From an uncultured Gardnerella sp. (lineage in GTDB: Bacteria; Actinomycetota; Actinomycetes; Actinomycetales; Bifidobacteriaceae), in the NCBI GenBank assembly GCA_947088155.1, contig CAMUFL010000004.1:61001-125000 (forward strand): DNA of 64,000 bases, given 5' to 3'. Of the stretch, positions 1 through 9,265 are shown in pieces. Position 1 is the stretch's first letter. The number at the start of each line of letters is the position of its first letter. Both the position numbers and the translations under genes were made by a program. Below the pieces are notes generated by a model that saw nothing but the letters and a program-made list of their open reading frames with translations, had not been told where the DNA came from and searched no databases.

Positions 1-1052
1 CTGTAGCTTCTGCAGGTCCTGGCGATATTGTGGCTGTTGCAGGCGTAAACGACATTATGATTGGTGAAACTATCGTTGACCAGAATGATCCAAAGCCGCT
101 TCCATTGATTCATGTCGACGATCCTGCAATTTCTATGACTTTCGGCGTGAACGATTCTCCTCTTGCTGGAACTGAAGGCAAAGATCATAAGCTTACTGCT
201 CGTATGATTAAGGATCGTTTGGATCGCGAGCTTATTGGTAACGTTTCTATTAAGGTTATTCCGACTGAGCGCCCAGATGCTTGGGAAGTTCAAGGTCGTG
301 GCGAGCTTGCTTTGGCTGTGTTAGCTGAGCAGATGCGTCGCGAGGGCTACGAGCTTACAGTTGGTCGTCCTCAGGTCGTTACCAAGACTATTGATGGTCA
401 AATTAATGAGCCTATGGAAAGCACTACGATTGATGTCCCAGAAGAATACATGGGTACCGTCACTCAGCTTATGGCTGATCGTAAGGGTCGTATGGATTCT
501 ATGAGCAACCACGGTTCTGGTTGGGTTCGTTTGCAATTTACTGTTCCTTCTCGCGGTCTTATCGGTTTCCGCACTGCTTTGCTTTCTGCTACTCGCGGAA
601 CTGGTATTGCAAGCTCTATTTCCGCCGGTTATGCTCCATGGGCTGGTCAGATTGTGACTCGTCAGAATGGTTCCATGGTTTGCGATCGCAAGGGTGTTGC
701 AACTCCTTATGCTATGCAGCGTTTGCAAGCTCGTGGTATCTTCTTCGTTGATCCACAAAGCCCAGTTTACGAAGGACAAATCGTTGGTATTAACAATAAG
801 CCAGATGAGCTGGATGTAAATATTACGCTTGCTAAGCACATGACTAACATGCGTTCTTCAACTGCTGACGTGCTTGAAACTTTAACTCCACCAATTAAGA
901 TGAGCTTGGAAGAGTCTCTTGACTTCGCTAACGAAGACGAGTGCGTGGAAGTTACGCCTGAAGCAATTCGCGTGCGCAAGATTATTTTGAGCCGCGATGA
1001 GTGGTACAAGTGGCGTGCTAAGCAGCGTCGTCAAAACAACAACGCTGCATGA
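1..1052 (+). CDS. typA: GTPase TypA/BipA, C-terminal part (5' end outside window)
   Basis: Ribosome-associated translational GTPase of the EF-G/LepA class, cytoplasmic, linked in this family to ribosome assembly and stress growth. The reading frame is open to the left edge (first full codon at base 3), so only the C-terminal 350 or so residues are present and the G domain is missing. Visible are the end of the beta-barrel domain (GDIVAVAG, DIMIGETI), the EF-G domain III/V-like part (RGELALAVLAEQMRREGYEL) and the TypA-specific C-terminal domain with the family signature RGLIGFRT and TRGTGI. The tail is basic (KWRAKQRR). It is followed by a membrane-protein gene after 42 bases. Family assignment is secure. 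Confidence 0.95.
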   Translation, partial: VASAGPGDIVAVAGVNDIMIGETIVDQNDPKPLPLIHVDDPAISMTFGVNDSPLAGTEGKDHKLTARMIKDRLDRELIGNVSIKVIPTERPDAWEVQGRGELALAVLAEQMRREGYELTVGRPQVVTKTIDGQINEPMESTTIDVPEEYMGTVTQLMADRKGRMDSMSNHGSGWVRLQFTVPSRGLIGFRTALLSATRGTGIASSISAGYAPWAGQIVTRQNGSMVCDRKGVATPYAMQRLQARGIFFVDPQSPVYEGQIVGINNKPDELDVNITLAKHMTNMRSSTADVLETLTPPIKMSLEESLDFANEDECVEVTPEAIRVRKIILSRDEWYKWRAKQRRQNNNAA

Positions 1053-1094
1053 TAATCGCAATATACCAATTAGTGATGGAACGTTAGGCTTATT

Positions 1095-1502
1095 ATGTTG
1101 TCGAAACCGTGGTCGCATCGCTTGCCTTCGTGGGGCAGGTATGCGACCACGTGTGTTTCTGCGCTAATATGCGCGTTGATTGGTACGTTTGCTCATCGCT
1201 GCGGTGCAGTGGATAATATTCCTTACGGATTTGCATTATCTATGCTTTTGTTATTTTTGTCTGCTTGGTGTGCAAGATCTCGTAGTGGTTGGAGTGGATT
1301 ATTTATTCATGCAATAGTTTTTTCATTCGTAGCTTGGCTTATTGCTTTAGATTTTGTTGGTAGCGCAATTCTTGTACCTGTTGGTTTCACAATACCGTTG
1401 CCATGGTGTTCGCAATATGTTGGATATTTTTGGCTTTTCGGCATTCTTGTTGCTCACTTAGTTTTGCTTTGTATGCCTCAGCGTTGGTTTGTTATTGAAT
1501 AG
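1095..1502 (+). CDS. small integral membrane protein of unknown function
   Basis: 135-residue protein I cannot place in a family with confidence. It has about four hydrophobic segments (roughly residues 15-33, 44-60, 69-90 and 112-129) joined by short polar loops, and a basic N terminus (SKPWSHR), suggesting a polytopic inner-membrane protein. It follows typA by 42 bases on the same strand and may be co-transcribed. The Shine-Dalgarno before this ATG is weak. Small membrane proteins beside typA are common in actinobacteria, which is context and not proof of function. Confidence 0.6.
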   Translation: MLSKPWSHRLPSWGRYATTCVSALICALIGTFAHRCGAVDNIPYGFALSMLLLFLSAWCARSRSGWSGLFIHAIVFSFVAWLIALDFVGSAILVPVGFTIPLPWCSQYVGYFWLFGILVAHLVLLCMPQRWFVIE

Positions 1503-1571
1503 TAAAATAAGTAAAGAATTTGCAATAATCTAAGCTCAATTTTGCATAAAAAGCAGTATTAAGCAGTATTT

Positions 1572-1599
1572 TTTACAGTAGTCTTGATTACAATATTCT
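1572..1599 (+). promoter_or_regulatory. candidate promoter of pheA-tyrA
   Basis: TTTACA (1572-1577) and TATTCT (1594-1599) are separated by 16 bases and end 28 bases before the pheA start. Just upstream, AAGCAGTATT occurs twice in perfect tandem (1551-1570). This is a consensus match only. Confidence 0.35.
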
Positions 1600-1627
1600 T
1601 AACTGCAACAGTTTTTAAGGAATAGTC

Positions 1628-2626
1628 ATGAATGGTAATAAGAACAGTCAGAGTGCTCGTAAATTATGCTATTTAGGACCGGAAGGTTCTTTTACTCATC
1701 ATGCATCTTTAAAAGTTCAAGAACAATGTCAATCATTTGATAATTTGCGACTTATTCCAACTGCTTGCGAGAATGTTCTTAGTATTGCTAGTGAAATTGA
1801 AGAGCATCACCATTGGGGTGTTATTGCGTGGGAAAACAATATTGAAGGCGTTGTAATACCTAATTTAGATTTACTCATTGATGCAAAGAATATGGTTGGT
1901 ATTGCTCGAATAGGCGTTGATATTAGTTTTGATGCTGTTGTTTGCAAATCAGATTCAATCGATAATTGCTCTACTATTGTTGCTCACCCTCACGCGTTGG
2001 CGCAATGTCGTAAGTTTTCTCAAGAGCGCGGTTTACAAGAAAAAACTGCGTCTTCAAATGCTGCTGCTTGTAGGGATTTAGTTCCTGGCGAAGTTGCTTT
2101 ATGTCCTAAAATTTGTGCTGATTTATACAATAGGCAGATTGTGAGCGAAGCAGTTGAAGATTTTTCTGGCGCGCGCACTGAATTTTTAGTGTTAGCTCCT
2201 CGAGATCAGGCTTTAGATTTTGTTAATGTGCAGCGAGAAAATTTTTCATCTTTTTCATCAATTATTGCGTTTATTCCGCGTTCTACAGGTGCTGGAGTGT
2301 TAGCAAATTTGCTTGATGTTGTGCGAGATCATGGCCTTAATATGACTTCCTTTATGTCTAGACCAATTAAAGGGCAGGATGGTTTATACAGTTTTATTGC
2401 AACTGTTGATGCTGCTCCTTGGGATTCTACGTGTAAAGCTATGATTCAAGAGGTTGTTGAACATGGTGATTGGGTTCGAGTTTTAGCAGTGTATTCTTCT
2501 GATAAACGCAAGAATCCGGTGATGAATGATTGGATGCTACCTCATGGTGGAGTGTGTGTTGATGCTTCGGTTGATGCTTTGCGTAATTTGAACGTAATGC
2601 GTGCAGAAAGAGAATTATTATGGTAG
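1628..2626 (+). CDS. pheA: prephenate dehydratase
   Basis: Converts prephenate to phenylpyruvate in phenylalanine biosynthesis (cytoplasmic). Monofunctional form: PDT domain about residues 13-190 (opening YLGPEGSFTHHA) and an ACT regulatory domain about 210-290 (IIAFIPRSTGAGVLANLLD). The catalytic threonine appears as T184 in RTEF, where most homologues read TRF, and the Phe-binding ESRP motif of the ACT domain reads MSRP (residues 243-246), so feedback behaviour may differ. A 40-residue C-terminal extension follows. The gene overlaps tyrA by 7 bases, so translation of the two is probably coupled. The start has a modest AAGGA upstream. Confidence 0.93.
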   Translation: MNGNKNSQSARKLCYLGPEGSFTHHASLKVQEQCQSFDNLRLIPTACENVLSIASEIEEHHHWGVIAWENNIEGVVIPNLDLLIDAKNMVGIARIGVDISFDAVVCKSDSIDNCSTIVAHPHALAQCRKFSQERGLQEKTASSNAAACRDLVPGEVALCPKICADLYNRQIVSEAVEDFSGARTEFLVLAPRDQALDFVNVQRENFSSFSSIIAFIPRSTGAGVLANLLDVVRDHGLNMTSFMSRPIKGQDGLYSFIATVDAAPWDSTCKAMIQEVVEHGDWVRVLAVYSSDKRKNPVMNDWMLPHGGVCVDASVDALRNLNVMRAERELLW

Positions 2627-3723
2627 AAGATGCTGAATTTTCGCAAAAATTTTCTGTTGGCATTGTAGGTCTTGGTCTTATTGGCGGATCTCTTGCAAAA
2701 CGACTTGCTAAACTGGCAAATTGCAACGTATATGCATGGAATCGTCATAATGAGCCTTATGACGAAGCTAAAAGTTTAGGAATTACTTGCGTAGAAAAAG
2801 TGCAGGATTTAGCAAAACTTCGTCCAAATGTTTTGATTTTATGCAATGCTTTAGCTGCTATGCCAAGTATTTTGCATGAAATTGCACCTTATATTGACAA
2901 ATCTTGCACAACTATTAGCGATGTTGGCAGCGTAAAAACTTTAGTTCGAGAGCAAGTAAAAGACGCAGGTTTGCAAGATTGTTACGTTGGTGCGCATCCG
3001 ATGGCTGGTAGTGAATTTACTGGTTGGAAAGCTTCTAGTGATGAGCTTTTAAATGGTGCTTTGTGGGCTTTAACTGTTGATGATTCTACTGAGTTTTGGC
3101 GAGTTTGCAATGTTTTGCAAATGATTGTTTCTCTATGCAAGAATCGCGCAATAGTTTTGGATGATGCAGCGCACGATAATTCTGCAGCTCTTATTTCTCA
3201 CATGCCTCATGTTGTTGCAACAGCTCTTGCAAACGTATTATGTGAACAATCTAATCGTGCTATTGCTTTACAACTATCTGCAGGTTCCTGGCGAGATATG
3301 ACACGAGTTGCTCTTACTGATCCTCAACGCACTCGTGCTATGGTAAGTGAAAATCGGCATAATACTGCGAAATTATTGCGTTCCGTAATTTCTGAGCTAA
3401 CTTTTGCTGCAAATATGTTAGATAATGATGTTGAAACCGCGGATGCTTTAGAGCAAGAGTTTTTTGCTAAAGCTCAATCTTGGAGAGAATATAAATACCA
3501 GCAGCGCAACTCATCTAAAACTAGTACGCAACAAAGCGACGATGCTAAGCAAAATGATGATGCAAATAGCAGATTGTGGAAGTATGATTCTCAAATCAAT
3601 TGGCAGCAGGAATTACTAGAATCCGCGCGCTCAGGTGAATCCATTATTGAATTTTACGGATTTAATACCAACGAATCTTCGCAACTGCTATTGCGCTCAG
3701 ATGCTTCCTTGAGAAATGTGTAA
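2620..3723 (+). CDS. tyrA: prephenate dehydrogenase
   Basis: NAD(P)-dependent oxidative decarboxylation of prephenate to 4-hydroxyphenylpyruvate, the tyrosine branch partner of pheA. The N-terminal Rossmann fold carries GLGLIGGS (about residues 17-24). The family signature AHPMAGSEFTGW is near residue 124 and the helical dimerisation domain has LISHMPHVVATALAN near 190. No ACT domain follows; instead there is a polar C-terminal tail (about residues 290-367) of low complexity that I do not recognise. The ATG overlaps the pheA stop (ATGGTAG), typical of coupled translation. Confidence 0.93.
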   Translation: MVEDAEFSQKFSVGIVGLGLIGGSLAKRLAKLANCNVYAWNRHNEPYDEAKSLGITCVEKVQDLAKLRPNVLILCNALAAMPSILHEIAPYIDKSCTTISDVGSVKTLVREQVKDAGLQDCYVGAHPMAGSEFTGWKASSDELLNGALWALTVDDSTEFWRVCNVLQMIVSLCKNRAIVLDDAAHDNSAALISHMPHVVATALANVLCEQSNRAIALQLSAGSWRDMTRVALTDPQRTRAMVSENRHNTAKLLRSVISELTFAANMLDNDVETADALEQEFFAKAQSWREYKYQQRNSSKTSTQQSDDAKQNDDANSRLWKYDSQINWQQELLESARSGESIIEFYGFNTNESSQLLLRSDASLRNV

Positions 3724-3746
3724 AACTTGCTTCTCATCAGACAATT

Positions 3747-4040
3747 CTACACACTAAGCGGTTTTTGAAATTTGCGTTCTGGGATTGGTTTTAATCGGTA
3801 AATAGTTTTGGCGTCAATGAACATTTCTTCGGCAGCTCTAGTGCCGTTTGCTGCAGGATCTCGAAGTAAATGAAGCATTACCCCGTCCCACTCGAGTACG
3901 TGCCCAATCGCATCATGATACTCGATTTTTTGTGTTCCATCGTTATTGTTTTCTATAATTTTGTAAGTTCTTACTACTATGCGCGAGCCTGCAGGTATTT
4001 GCTTCGGTAGTGTAGTTAAATTCCGTGTTTGTGTGTTCAT
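3747..4040 (-). CDS. conserved small protein, SH3-like barrel suspected
   Basis: 97 residues, convergent with tyrA and divergent from xerC. AAGGAG lies at good spacing before the ATG. The sequence is rich in beta-strand patterns (GSRIVVRTYKI, AIGHVLEWDGVMLHLL, KTIYRLKPIPER). The run of R-V-V-V-R followed by a G-x-V-x-x-W-D-G segment resembles the SH3-like barrels fused to some actinobacterial acetyltransferases; this is inference from memory only. It is probably a Bifidobacteriaceae-restricted protein. Function unknown. Confidence 0.7.
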   Translation of the reverse strand: MNTQTRNLTTLPKQIPAGSRIVVRTYKIIENNNDGTQKIEYHDAIGHVLEWDGVMLHLLRDPAANGTRAAEEMFIDAKTIYRLKPIPERKFQKPLSV

Positions 4041-4125
4041 AACATGCTCCTTGTTGTATTATGCATGTGACTGAAGTATATGGCAAACGTTTTGTTTTAA
4101 ACTTTTATGGAAGGGTGAGTTAAGC

Positions 4126-5094
4126 ATGAGCAACAATAAATTTGTTTCTGAAAATTTCTTAGGTTTACCTTCTAAATATATGAGTTTAATAGATGATTAT
4201 ATTGATTATGTTCGTGCTAATAAAGGCTTGGGTGAACGCACGCAGAAAGCTTATGCCAGTGATATTTTGCAATGTTTAGCATGGTGTAATCGGCACGGAT
4301 TTAATAATATTTCAGAGCTTACTACGGATGATTTGCGTTCGTGGATGGCTGATGAGTCGCGAAGTCATGCGCGTTCAAGTTTGGCTCGCAAAGTAGTCGC
4401 GGTGCGTGGTTTTTTTGCGTGGTGTCAGCATGTTGAATACATAAGCAGTAATCCTGCAGAAATTTTAATGACGCCAAAAATTAAAAACATGCTACCATCT
4501 GTTTTGGATGAATATCAAGCAGAATCATTAATGAATAATGTTGATTCTAAAGCTAATGTTTCATCTTCGTGTACCAAAAATCAGAAAGCTGTAGGACTTC
4601 GCAATGCTGCAATTCTGGAGCTTTTATATGCGACTGGTATTCGTGTTGGTGAGCTTACTAGTTTAAATATTCAGGATATTAATTTTTCCTCGCACACTAT
4701 AAAAGTTACTGGTAAGGGAAATAAGCAGCGTGTTGTGCCTTTTGGGGTTCCTGCTTATAAAGCTTTATCTGCTTGGATTTCTAAAGATGGACGAGAAATT
4801 TTATTGCGGAATTCTGTTGAAGAGGCAGTATTTCTTGGTACTCGCGGAAAGCGTATCGATCAGCGTTTGGTAAGGCGGATTGTGCATGATGAGGCTAAGA
4901 GTGCGCATGTTCCGGATATTTCTCCTCATGCTTTGCGGCATAGTGCTGCGACGCATATGTTGAATGGTGGAGCAGATTTACGCGAAGTGCAGGAATTATT
5001 GGGTCATTCATCGCTTAATACTACTCAGCGTTACACTCATGTTTCTATTGAATCTTTAAAACGTAAGTATTCTCAAGCTTTTCCGCGTGCATGA
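4126..5094 (+). CDS. xerC: tyrosine recombinase XerC/XerD type
   Basis: Site-specific recombinase that resolves chromosome dimers at dif. 322 residues, with a SAM-like N-terminal core-binding domain (about 20-105) and a catalytic domain (about 160-315). Catalytic residues are all visible: Arg in TGIRVGEL, Lys in GKGNKQRVVP, H268/R271 in HALRH, H294 in LGHSS and the nucleophile Y303 in TQRYTHV. Position amid housekeeping genes and absence of flanking mobile genes argue for the chromosomal Xer protein and not a phage integrase. Whether it is XerC or XerD cannot be decided without the paralogue. Confidence 0.88.
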   Translation: MSNNKFVSENFLGLPSKYMSLIDDYIDYVRANKGLGERTQKAYASDILQCLAWCNRHGFNNISELTTDDLRSWMADESRSHARSSLARKVVAVRGFFAWCQHVEYISSNPAEILMTPKIKNMLPSVLDEYQAESLMNNVDSKANVSSSCTKNQKAVGLRNAAILELLYATGIRVGELTSLNIQDINFSSHTIKVTGKGNKQRVVPFGVPAYKALSAWISKDGREILLRNSVEEAVFLGTRGKRIDQRLVRRIVHDEAKSAHVPDISPHALRHSAATHMLNGGADLREVQELLGHSSLNTTQRYTHVSIESLKRKYSQAFPRA

Positions 5095-5479
5095 TATTAA
5101 ATGTTTTAAGTATTCAATTATTCATATTTAACATGTTTTTTACATAATAAATATGTTAATTTACATTTTTGTAATATACATATACCTGTAAAAAACAATA
5201 AATTTTACTATATAAATAATAAAATTTTCGGTATTTATAATTAAATCTAGACTTAAATAATTAATTATTACTAATATACAATATTTTTTTCAATTTTCTT
5301 TTACTATTGCATTGTTTGTAAAAATACGTATCATTGAATTTTAATCAACGAAGAGGCCTCGTCATTGGCTTGCGAGAATCCATCTGGCAATAAAAACCGG
5401 ATGGATTTTTATGTTTTAGCTGATGCTTGGCTTTTTTGTGATATGACAATCCTGCCTACCAGACGTTAGGAGAAAATAT
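5095..5479. other. very AT-rich gap before oppA
   Basis: 385 bases without a gene. Bases 5095-5345 are extremely AT-rich with many short T and A runs and no convincing open frame. They are followed by an 8-base palindrome GAGGCCTC (5353-5360) and then a terminator-like hairpin. The oppA promoter is probably here but I could not fix it. A short leader transcript ending at the hairpin is possible. Confidence 0.5.
5377..5413 (+). terminator. terminator/attenuator-like hairpin upstream of oppA
   Basis: AATCCATCTGG (5377-5387) pairs with CCGGATGGATT (5397-5407) around a 9-base loop and runs into T-rich sequence. It lies 280 bases after xerC and only 67 bases before oppA, so attenuation of oppA or termination of a short leader RNA are both possible. 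Confidence 0.6.
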
Positions 5480-7108
5480 ATGAAGAATAGGGCTTTGGCT
5501 TTCGCTGCTGCTGCCTGCTCGCTGGCAATGTTACTTGGTGGCTGTGGCTCTTCCGCTAAGAATGCACAAACAAACGGTGGCAAGGTTATTATTACCGTTT
5601 CAAACTCTGAGCCACAAAACGAATTAGTCCCTGGAAACATTAACGAAAATGCTGGCGCTCGTCCTGCCATGTTGGTTAATTCCACGTTGGTAACTTTCGA
5701 TGAAAAGGGTAATCCTGTAAATGAGGATGCTGAAAGCATCACTCCAAATGCTGATGCTACCCAGTACACCGTGAAGGTTAAGAAAGGAAAGAAGTTCAGC
5801 GATGGCACTCCTATTACAGCCGAAAGCTTTGTGAAGGCTTGGAGCTTCGTTGCTAACGCTAAGAATGCTCAGAAGTGTGCTTCCTTCTTCCAAACCATTA
5901 AGGGTTATGCTGATTTGCAGAAGGATGGTACTAAGGGTGACGAACAGCTTTCTGGTTTGAAGGTTGTTGATGAAAATACTTTTACCGTTGATCTGGAACA
6001 GCCAGATTCTGTATTCCCAATTAAGGTTGGTTACTTGGCATTTGCTCCACTTCCGGAATCCTTCTACAAGGATCCAAAGGCTTATGGCGAAAAGCCTGTT
6101 TCTTCTGGTCCATACTTGTTCAAGTCTTGGGATCACAACAAGCAGATCGAAGTTGTAAAGAATCCTGATTACAATGGTCCGCGCAAAGCTCAGAATGATG
6201 GCGTAACTTTCAAGGTTTATACAGATGGTAACGCTGCATACCGCGATGTGCAGGCTGGAAACCTCGATATGACTGATAATATTCCAGATACCCAAACTAA
6301 GACTTTCCAGAAGGATACAACTGTTAAGGCTTACAACCGTCCAGGTTCTGTAATCCAGCAGTTCACTATTCCTTCAAGCCTCCCACACTTCGATGTAAAG
6401 ACTGAAGAAGGTAAGCTTCGTCGTCAAGCTATTTCTATGGCTATAGATCGTAAGGTGATTATCGACAAGATTCTCAATGGCACTGCTTCTCCTGCAAACG
6501 AATTTACTTCTCCATTGACTCCAGGCTATAAGGCTGATCTTAAGGGTCACGAGAACGTAGAATTTAATGCAAAGAAAGCTAAGGAACTTTGGGCTAAAGC
6601 AGATAAGATTTCTAAGTATGATGGATCTCTTACTTTCTCCTACAATGCCGATGGAAATGCAAAGTCTGTGTTTGATGCTGTTGTGAATTCCCTCAAGAAT
6701 AATCTCGGAATCAAGGCTGAAACCACCCCAATTCCTACATTCCAGGAATTCCGTAATGCTTGCGCTAAGCGTCAGATTAAGGGTGCATGGCGTGCAGGTT
6801 GGATGCCAGATTATCCAAGTGCAGAAAATTACTTGACTCAGGAATTTGCTTCCGTTGCAGCTGATGGCAATGGCTCTAACGAAGGTGATTATAAGAATCC
6901 AAAGTTCGACGATTTACTTAAGAAAGCTGCATCTTCTAAGCCAGAAGAGGCTATTAAGCTCTATCAGCAAGCAAACGAAATCCTTCTTGAGGATCTTCCA
7001 TCTGTCCCATTGTTCTACTCGAACGCTAAGGCTGTGATGGTTCCAACTTTGAAGGGCTTCGCAATGGATTGGCAGAATATGCCGCTGTACTATCAGCTTC
7101 ACAAATAA
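5480..7108 (+). CDS. oppA: oligopeptide ABC transporter, substrate-binding lipoprotein
   Basis: Extracytoplasmic peptide receptor of an Opp/Dpp importer (SBP family 5). A lipoprotein signal peptide is clear: basic start, hydrophobic core and lipobox LLGGC with the lipidated Cys at about residue 22. The SBP_bac_5 fold spans about 55-540, including GDEQLSGLKVVDENTFTVDL and GAWRAGWMPDYPSAENYL. 542 residues is a normal length. AGGAG precedes the ATG. It is first in an oppA-B-C-DF cluster and is separated from oppB by two hairpins, a common way to make more binding protein than membrane components. Peptide specificity cannot be read from sequence. Confidence 0.93.
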   Translation: MKNRALAFAAAACSLAMLLGGCGSSAKNAQTNGGKVIITVSNSEPQNELVPGNINENAGARPAMLVNSTLVTFDEKGNPVNEDAESITPNADATQYTVKVKKGKKFSDGTPITAESFVKAWSFVANAKNAQKCASFFQTIKGYADLQKDGTKGDEQLSGLKVVDENTFTVDLEQPDSVFPIKVGYLAFAPLPESFYKDPKAYGEKPVSSGPYLFKSWDHNKQIEVVKNPDYNGPRKAQNDGVTFKVYTDGNAAYRDVQAGNLDMTDNIPDTQTKTFQKDTTVKAYNRPGSVIQQFTIPSSLPHFDVKTEEGKLRRQAISMAIDRKVIIDKILNGTASPANEFTSPLTPGYKADLKGHENVEFNAKKAKELWAKADKISKYDGSLTFSYNADGNAKSVFDAVVNSLKNNLGIKAETTPIPTFQEFRNACAKRQIKGAWRAGWMPDYPSAENYLTQEFASVAADGNGSNEGDYKNPKFDDLLKKAASSKPEEAIKLYQQANEILLEDLPSVPLFYSNAKAVMVPTLKGFAMDWQNMPLYYQLHK

Positions 7109-7135
7109 GCTGGTAGCTAATCAAGAAAACAGCAT

Positions 7136-7276
7136 AGTGTTACATACTTTTTAGAAAGTTAGTAAGTAACACTAGTTGGTTCCTCTCAATAATTTGATAT
7201 CGCTTATTGCGAAATTGCTGCTCCAGCTAAACTAGTTAAATAAAACTATTGAGCTGGAGCGGCACTTTGTTGTTTT
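7136..7276 (+). terminator. two intercistronic hairpins between oppA and oppB
   Basis: First hairpin: AGTGTTAC (7136-7143) with GTAACACT (7166-7173). Second: GCTCCAGCT (7220-7228) with AGCTGGAGC (7252-7260), followed by a T-rich tract to 7276. They probably act as a partial terminator or as 3' protection of the oppA message. Confidence 0.65.
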
Positions 7277-7309
7277 TTGAGTAAGTTTTAACAATTCAAG
7301 GAGAATTCG

Positions 7310-8236
7310 ATGGGTAAGTACATTCTGCGTCGTATTTTGCAGATGATTCCTGTTGTTCTCGGCACAACATTATTAGTTTATGCTTTAGTATTTGCTTTGC
7401 CTGGAGATCCAGTAAAAGCAATGTTTGGAGAAAAACCTGTTAATCCTGCAGTGGCTGCACAAATACGAGCCGAGTATAACTTAGATAAACCATTTATTAT
7501 TCAATATTTACTATTCTTAAAGAATGCTCTTACCCTCGATTTTGGTCATACTTTTGCAGGTCAACCAGTTATCGATGAAATTGGTCGTGCATTCCCAGTT
7601 ACTGTTCAACTAGCAATTATGGCATTCGCTTTCGAAGCAATATTTGGTGTCATATTTGGCATAATTTCAGGTTTGAAGAAAGGCAAGTGGTATGACAGTG
7701 TGATCCTGGTTGTATCACTTCTTCTTATTTCTGTTCCAACATTTGTAACAGGTTTCGTAGGACAATACTTATTTGGTGTTAAATGGCGTATGTTACCAGT
7801 TACAGCTAGTAACGATCCTGGATTCTTCGATTTGCTTCTTCCTGCAATGGTTCTTGGTTCTGTGTCTATGGCGTATATCATTCGACTTACAAGATCTGAA
7901 ATCTCTTCAAATATTTCGCTTGATTACGTGCGTACAGCTCGTGCAAAGGGCTTAAAAGAAGGCTCTGTTATTGTTCGCCACGTTTTGCGCAACTCGCTTA
8001 TACCTGTCGTCACCTTCTTAGGCCAGGATTTGGGTGCTCTTATGGGCGGTGCAATGATTTCGGAAACAATCTTCAACATTCATGGCGTTGGATTCCTCAC
8101 ATATCAAGGGATTCTAAAAGGAGAAGGAAACCTTGTTGTTTCCATTGTCACGCTTTTGACATTGATATTTGTATTTAGCAATTTTCTTGTTGATATGTTG
8201 TACGCGGCTCTTGATCCGCGCATTCGTTACGCGTGA
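7310..8236 (+). CDS. oppB: oligopeptide ABC transporter permease
   Basis: Inner-membrane permease of the Opp/Dpp importer. 308 residues with six predicted membrane segments, beginning with the typical RRILQMIPVVLGTTLLVYAL. The BPD_transp_1 domain covers about residues 95-305. The EAA loop that contacts the ATPase is RTARAKGLKEGSVIVRH near residue 210. The conserved PGDP (about 31-34) of DppB/OppB is present. Strong AAGGAG before the ATG. The oppC start follows 12 bases after this stop. Confidence 0.93.
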   Translation: MGKYILRRILQMIPVVLGTTLLVYALVFALPGDPVKAMFGEKPVNPAVAAQIRAEYNLDKPFIIQYLLFLKNALTLDFGHTFAGQPVIDEIGRAFPVTVQLAIMAFAFEAIFGVIFGIISGLKKGKWYDSVILVVSLLLISVPTFVTGFVGQYLFGVKWRMLPVTASNDPGFFDLLLPAMVLGSVSMAYIIRLTRSEISSNISLDYVRTARAKGLKEGSVIVRHVLRNSLIPVVTFLGQDLGALMGGAMISETIFNIHGVGFLTYQGILKGEGNLVVSIVTLLTLIFVFSNFLVDMLYAALDPRIRYA

Positions 8237-8248
8237 GGGGAGTACACT

Positions 8249-9241
8249 ATGGAAGATAATTTGATGAAAAATGATTTGATTGCAAATAATGCTTCAAATT
8301 GCAATATATTACCGGGGCAAGAACGCTACGTTGCACCATTAGACGATACGCCTATTCAGGAAGTGGATTCCGTAGACGAATCCGCTGCTGCAACGAGTAT
8401 GTGGGCAGATACCTGGAGAACTTTGCGCAGGAATCCATTGTTTATTGTTTCTGCAGTTTTGATTATTGCAATTATTTTTGTTGCATTCTTCCCAAGCATT
8501 CTTACAAAGCACAATCCTAATTATTGCGTTTTGGAACACTCTCTTGAGCCAGCTTCAGCTGCGCATCCATTTGGTTTTGATATGCAAGGTTGCGATATTT
8601 ATGCTCGAGTTGTTTATGGTACTCGTACATCGCTAAGTGTTGGTTTGCTTGCAACTATTTTGGTTGTACTTGTTGGTTCTTTGATTGGTGCGTTAGCAGG
8701 ATTCTTCGGAGGCTGGGTTGATACTATTCTCAGCCGAATAACTGATATCTTCTTGGCTTTACCAATGCTTCTTGGTGCAATCGTAGTTTTACAAATGTTC
8801 CGTACATCTAAATCAATTTGGAAAATTGTGCTTGTTATGGTGCTTTTTGGATGGGTTAGCGTTGCTCGTATTGCACGAAGCGCTGTTATGGAATCAAAAA
8901 ATCTTGAATTCAATACCGCATCTACTGCTTTAGGATCTACTCCAATACGTAATCTTTTCAAACACATTATCCCGAATTCTTTGGCTCCAATCATTGTTGT
9001 TGGAACAACTTCGCTTGGAACTTATATTGTGTTGGAAGCAACATTAAGCTTCCTTGGAATTGGTTTACCAAGTACTACTGTCAGCTGGGGTGGAGATATT
9101 TCTACCGCTAGAAATGTTCTTACTACGAACCCAGAAGTCTTGTTCTATCCGTCTATTGCACTCGCAATTACTGTGCTCGCCTTTATTATGATGGGTGATG
9201 CTGTAAAGGATGCATTAGATCCGAAGAGCCGTAAGGCGTGA
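8249..9241 (+). CDS. oppC: oligopeptide ABC transporter permease
   Basis: Second permease of the Opp/Dpp importer, 330 residues. A cytoplasmic N terminus of about 60 residues is followed by a first membrane segment (FIVSAVLIIAIIFVAFFPSI), the OppC_N region and the BPD_transp_1 domain. The EAA loop is near residue 215 (ARSAVMESKNLEFNTASTAL). The C terminus ends DPKSRKA, typical for OppC. Start chosen at ATG 8249 behind GAGGGGAG; a second in-frame ATG lies five codons on. It sits between oppB and oppDF with short gaps. Confidence 0.93.
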   Translation: MEDNLMKNDLIANNASNCNILPGQERYVAPLDDTPIQEVDSVDESAAATSMWADTWRTLRRNPLFIVSAVLIIAIIFVAFFPSILTKHNPNYCVLEHSLEPASAAHPFGFDMQGCDIYARVVYGTRTSLSVGLLATILVVLVGSLIGALAGFFGGWVDTILSRITDIFLALPMLLGAIVVLQMFRTSKSIWKIVLVMVLFGWVSVARIARSAVMESKNLEFNTASTALGSTPIRNLFKHIIPNSLAPIIVVGTTSLGTYIVLEATLSFLGIGLPSTTVSWGGDISTARNVLTTNPEVLFYPSIALAITVLAFIMMGDAVKDALDPKSRKA

Positions 9242-9265
9242 ATTTAGCGTGGAGGAATAAAACTT

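Noticed and set aside
321..839. 172-codon minus-strand frame inside typA
   Set aside because: Antisense shadow of a conserved gene; no ribosome site and no recognisable protein.
5624..6295. 223-codon minus-strand frame inside oppA
   Set aside because: Antisense shadow; the plus frame is a clear SBP family 5 protein.
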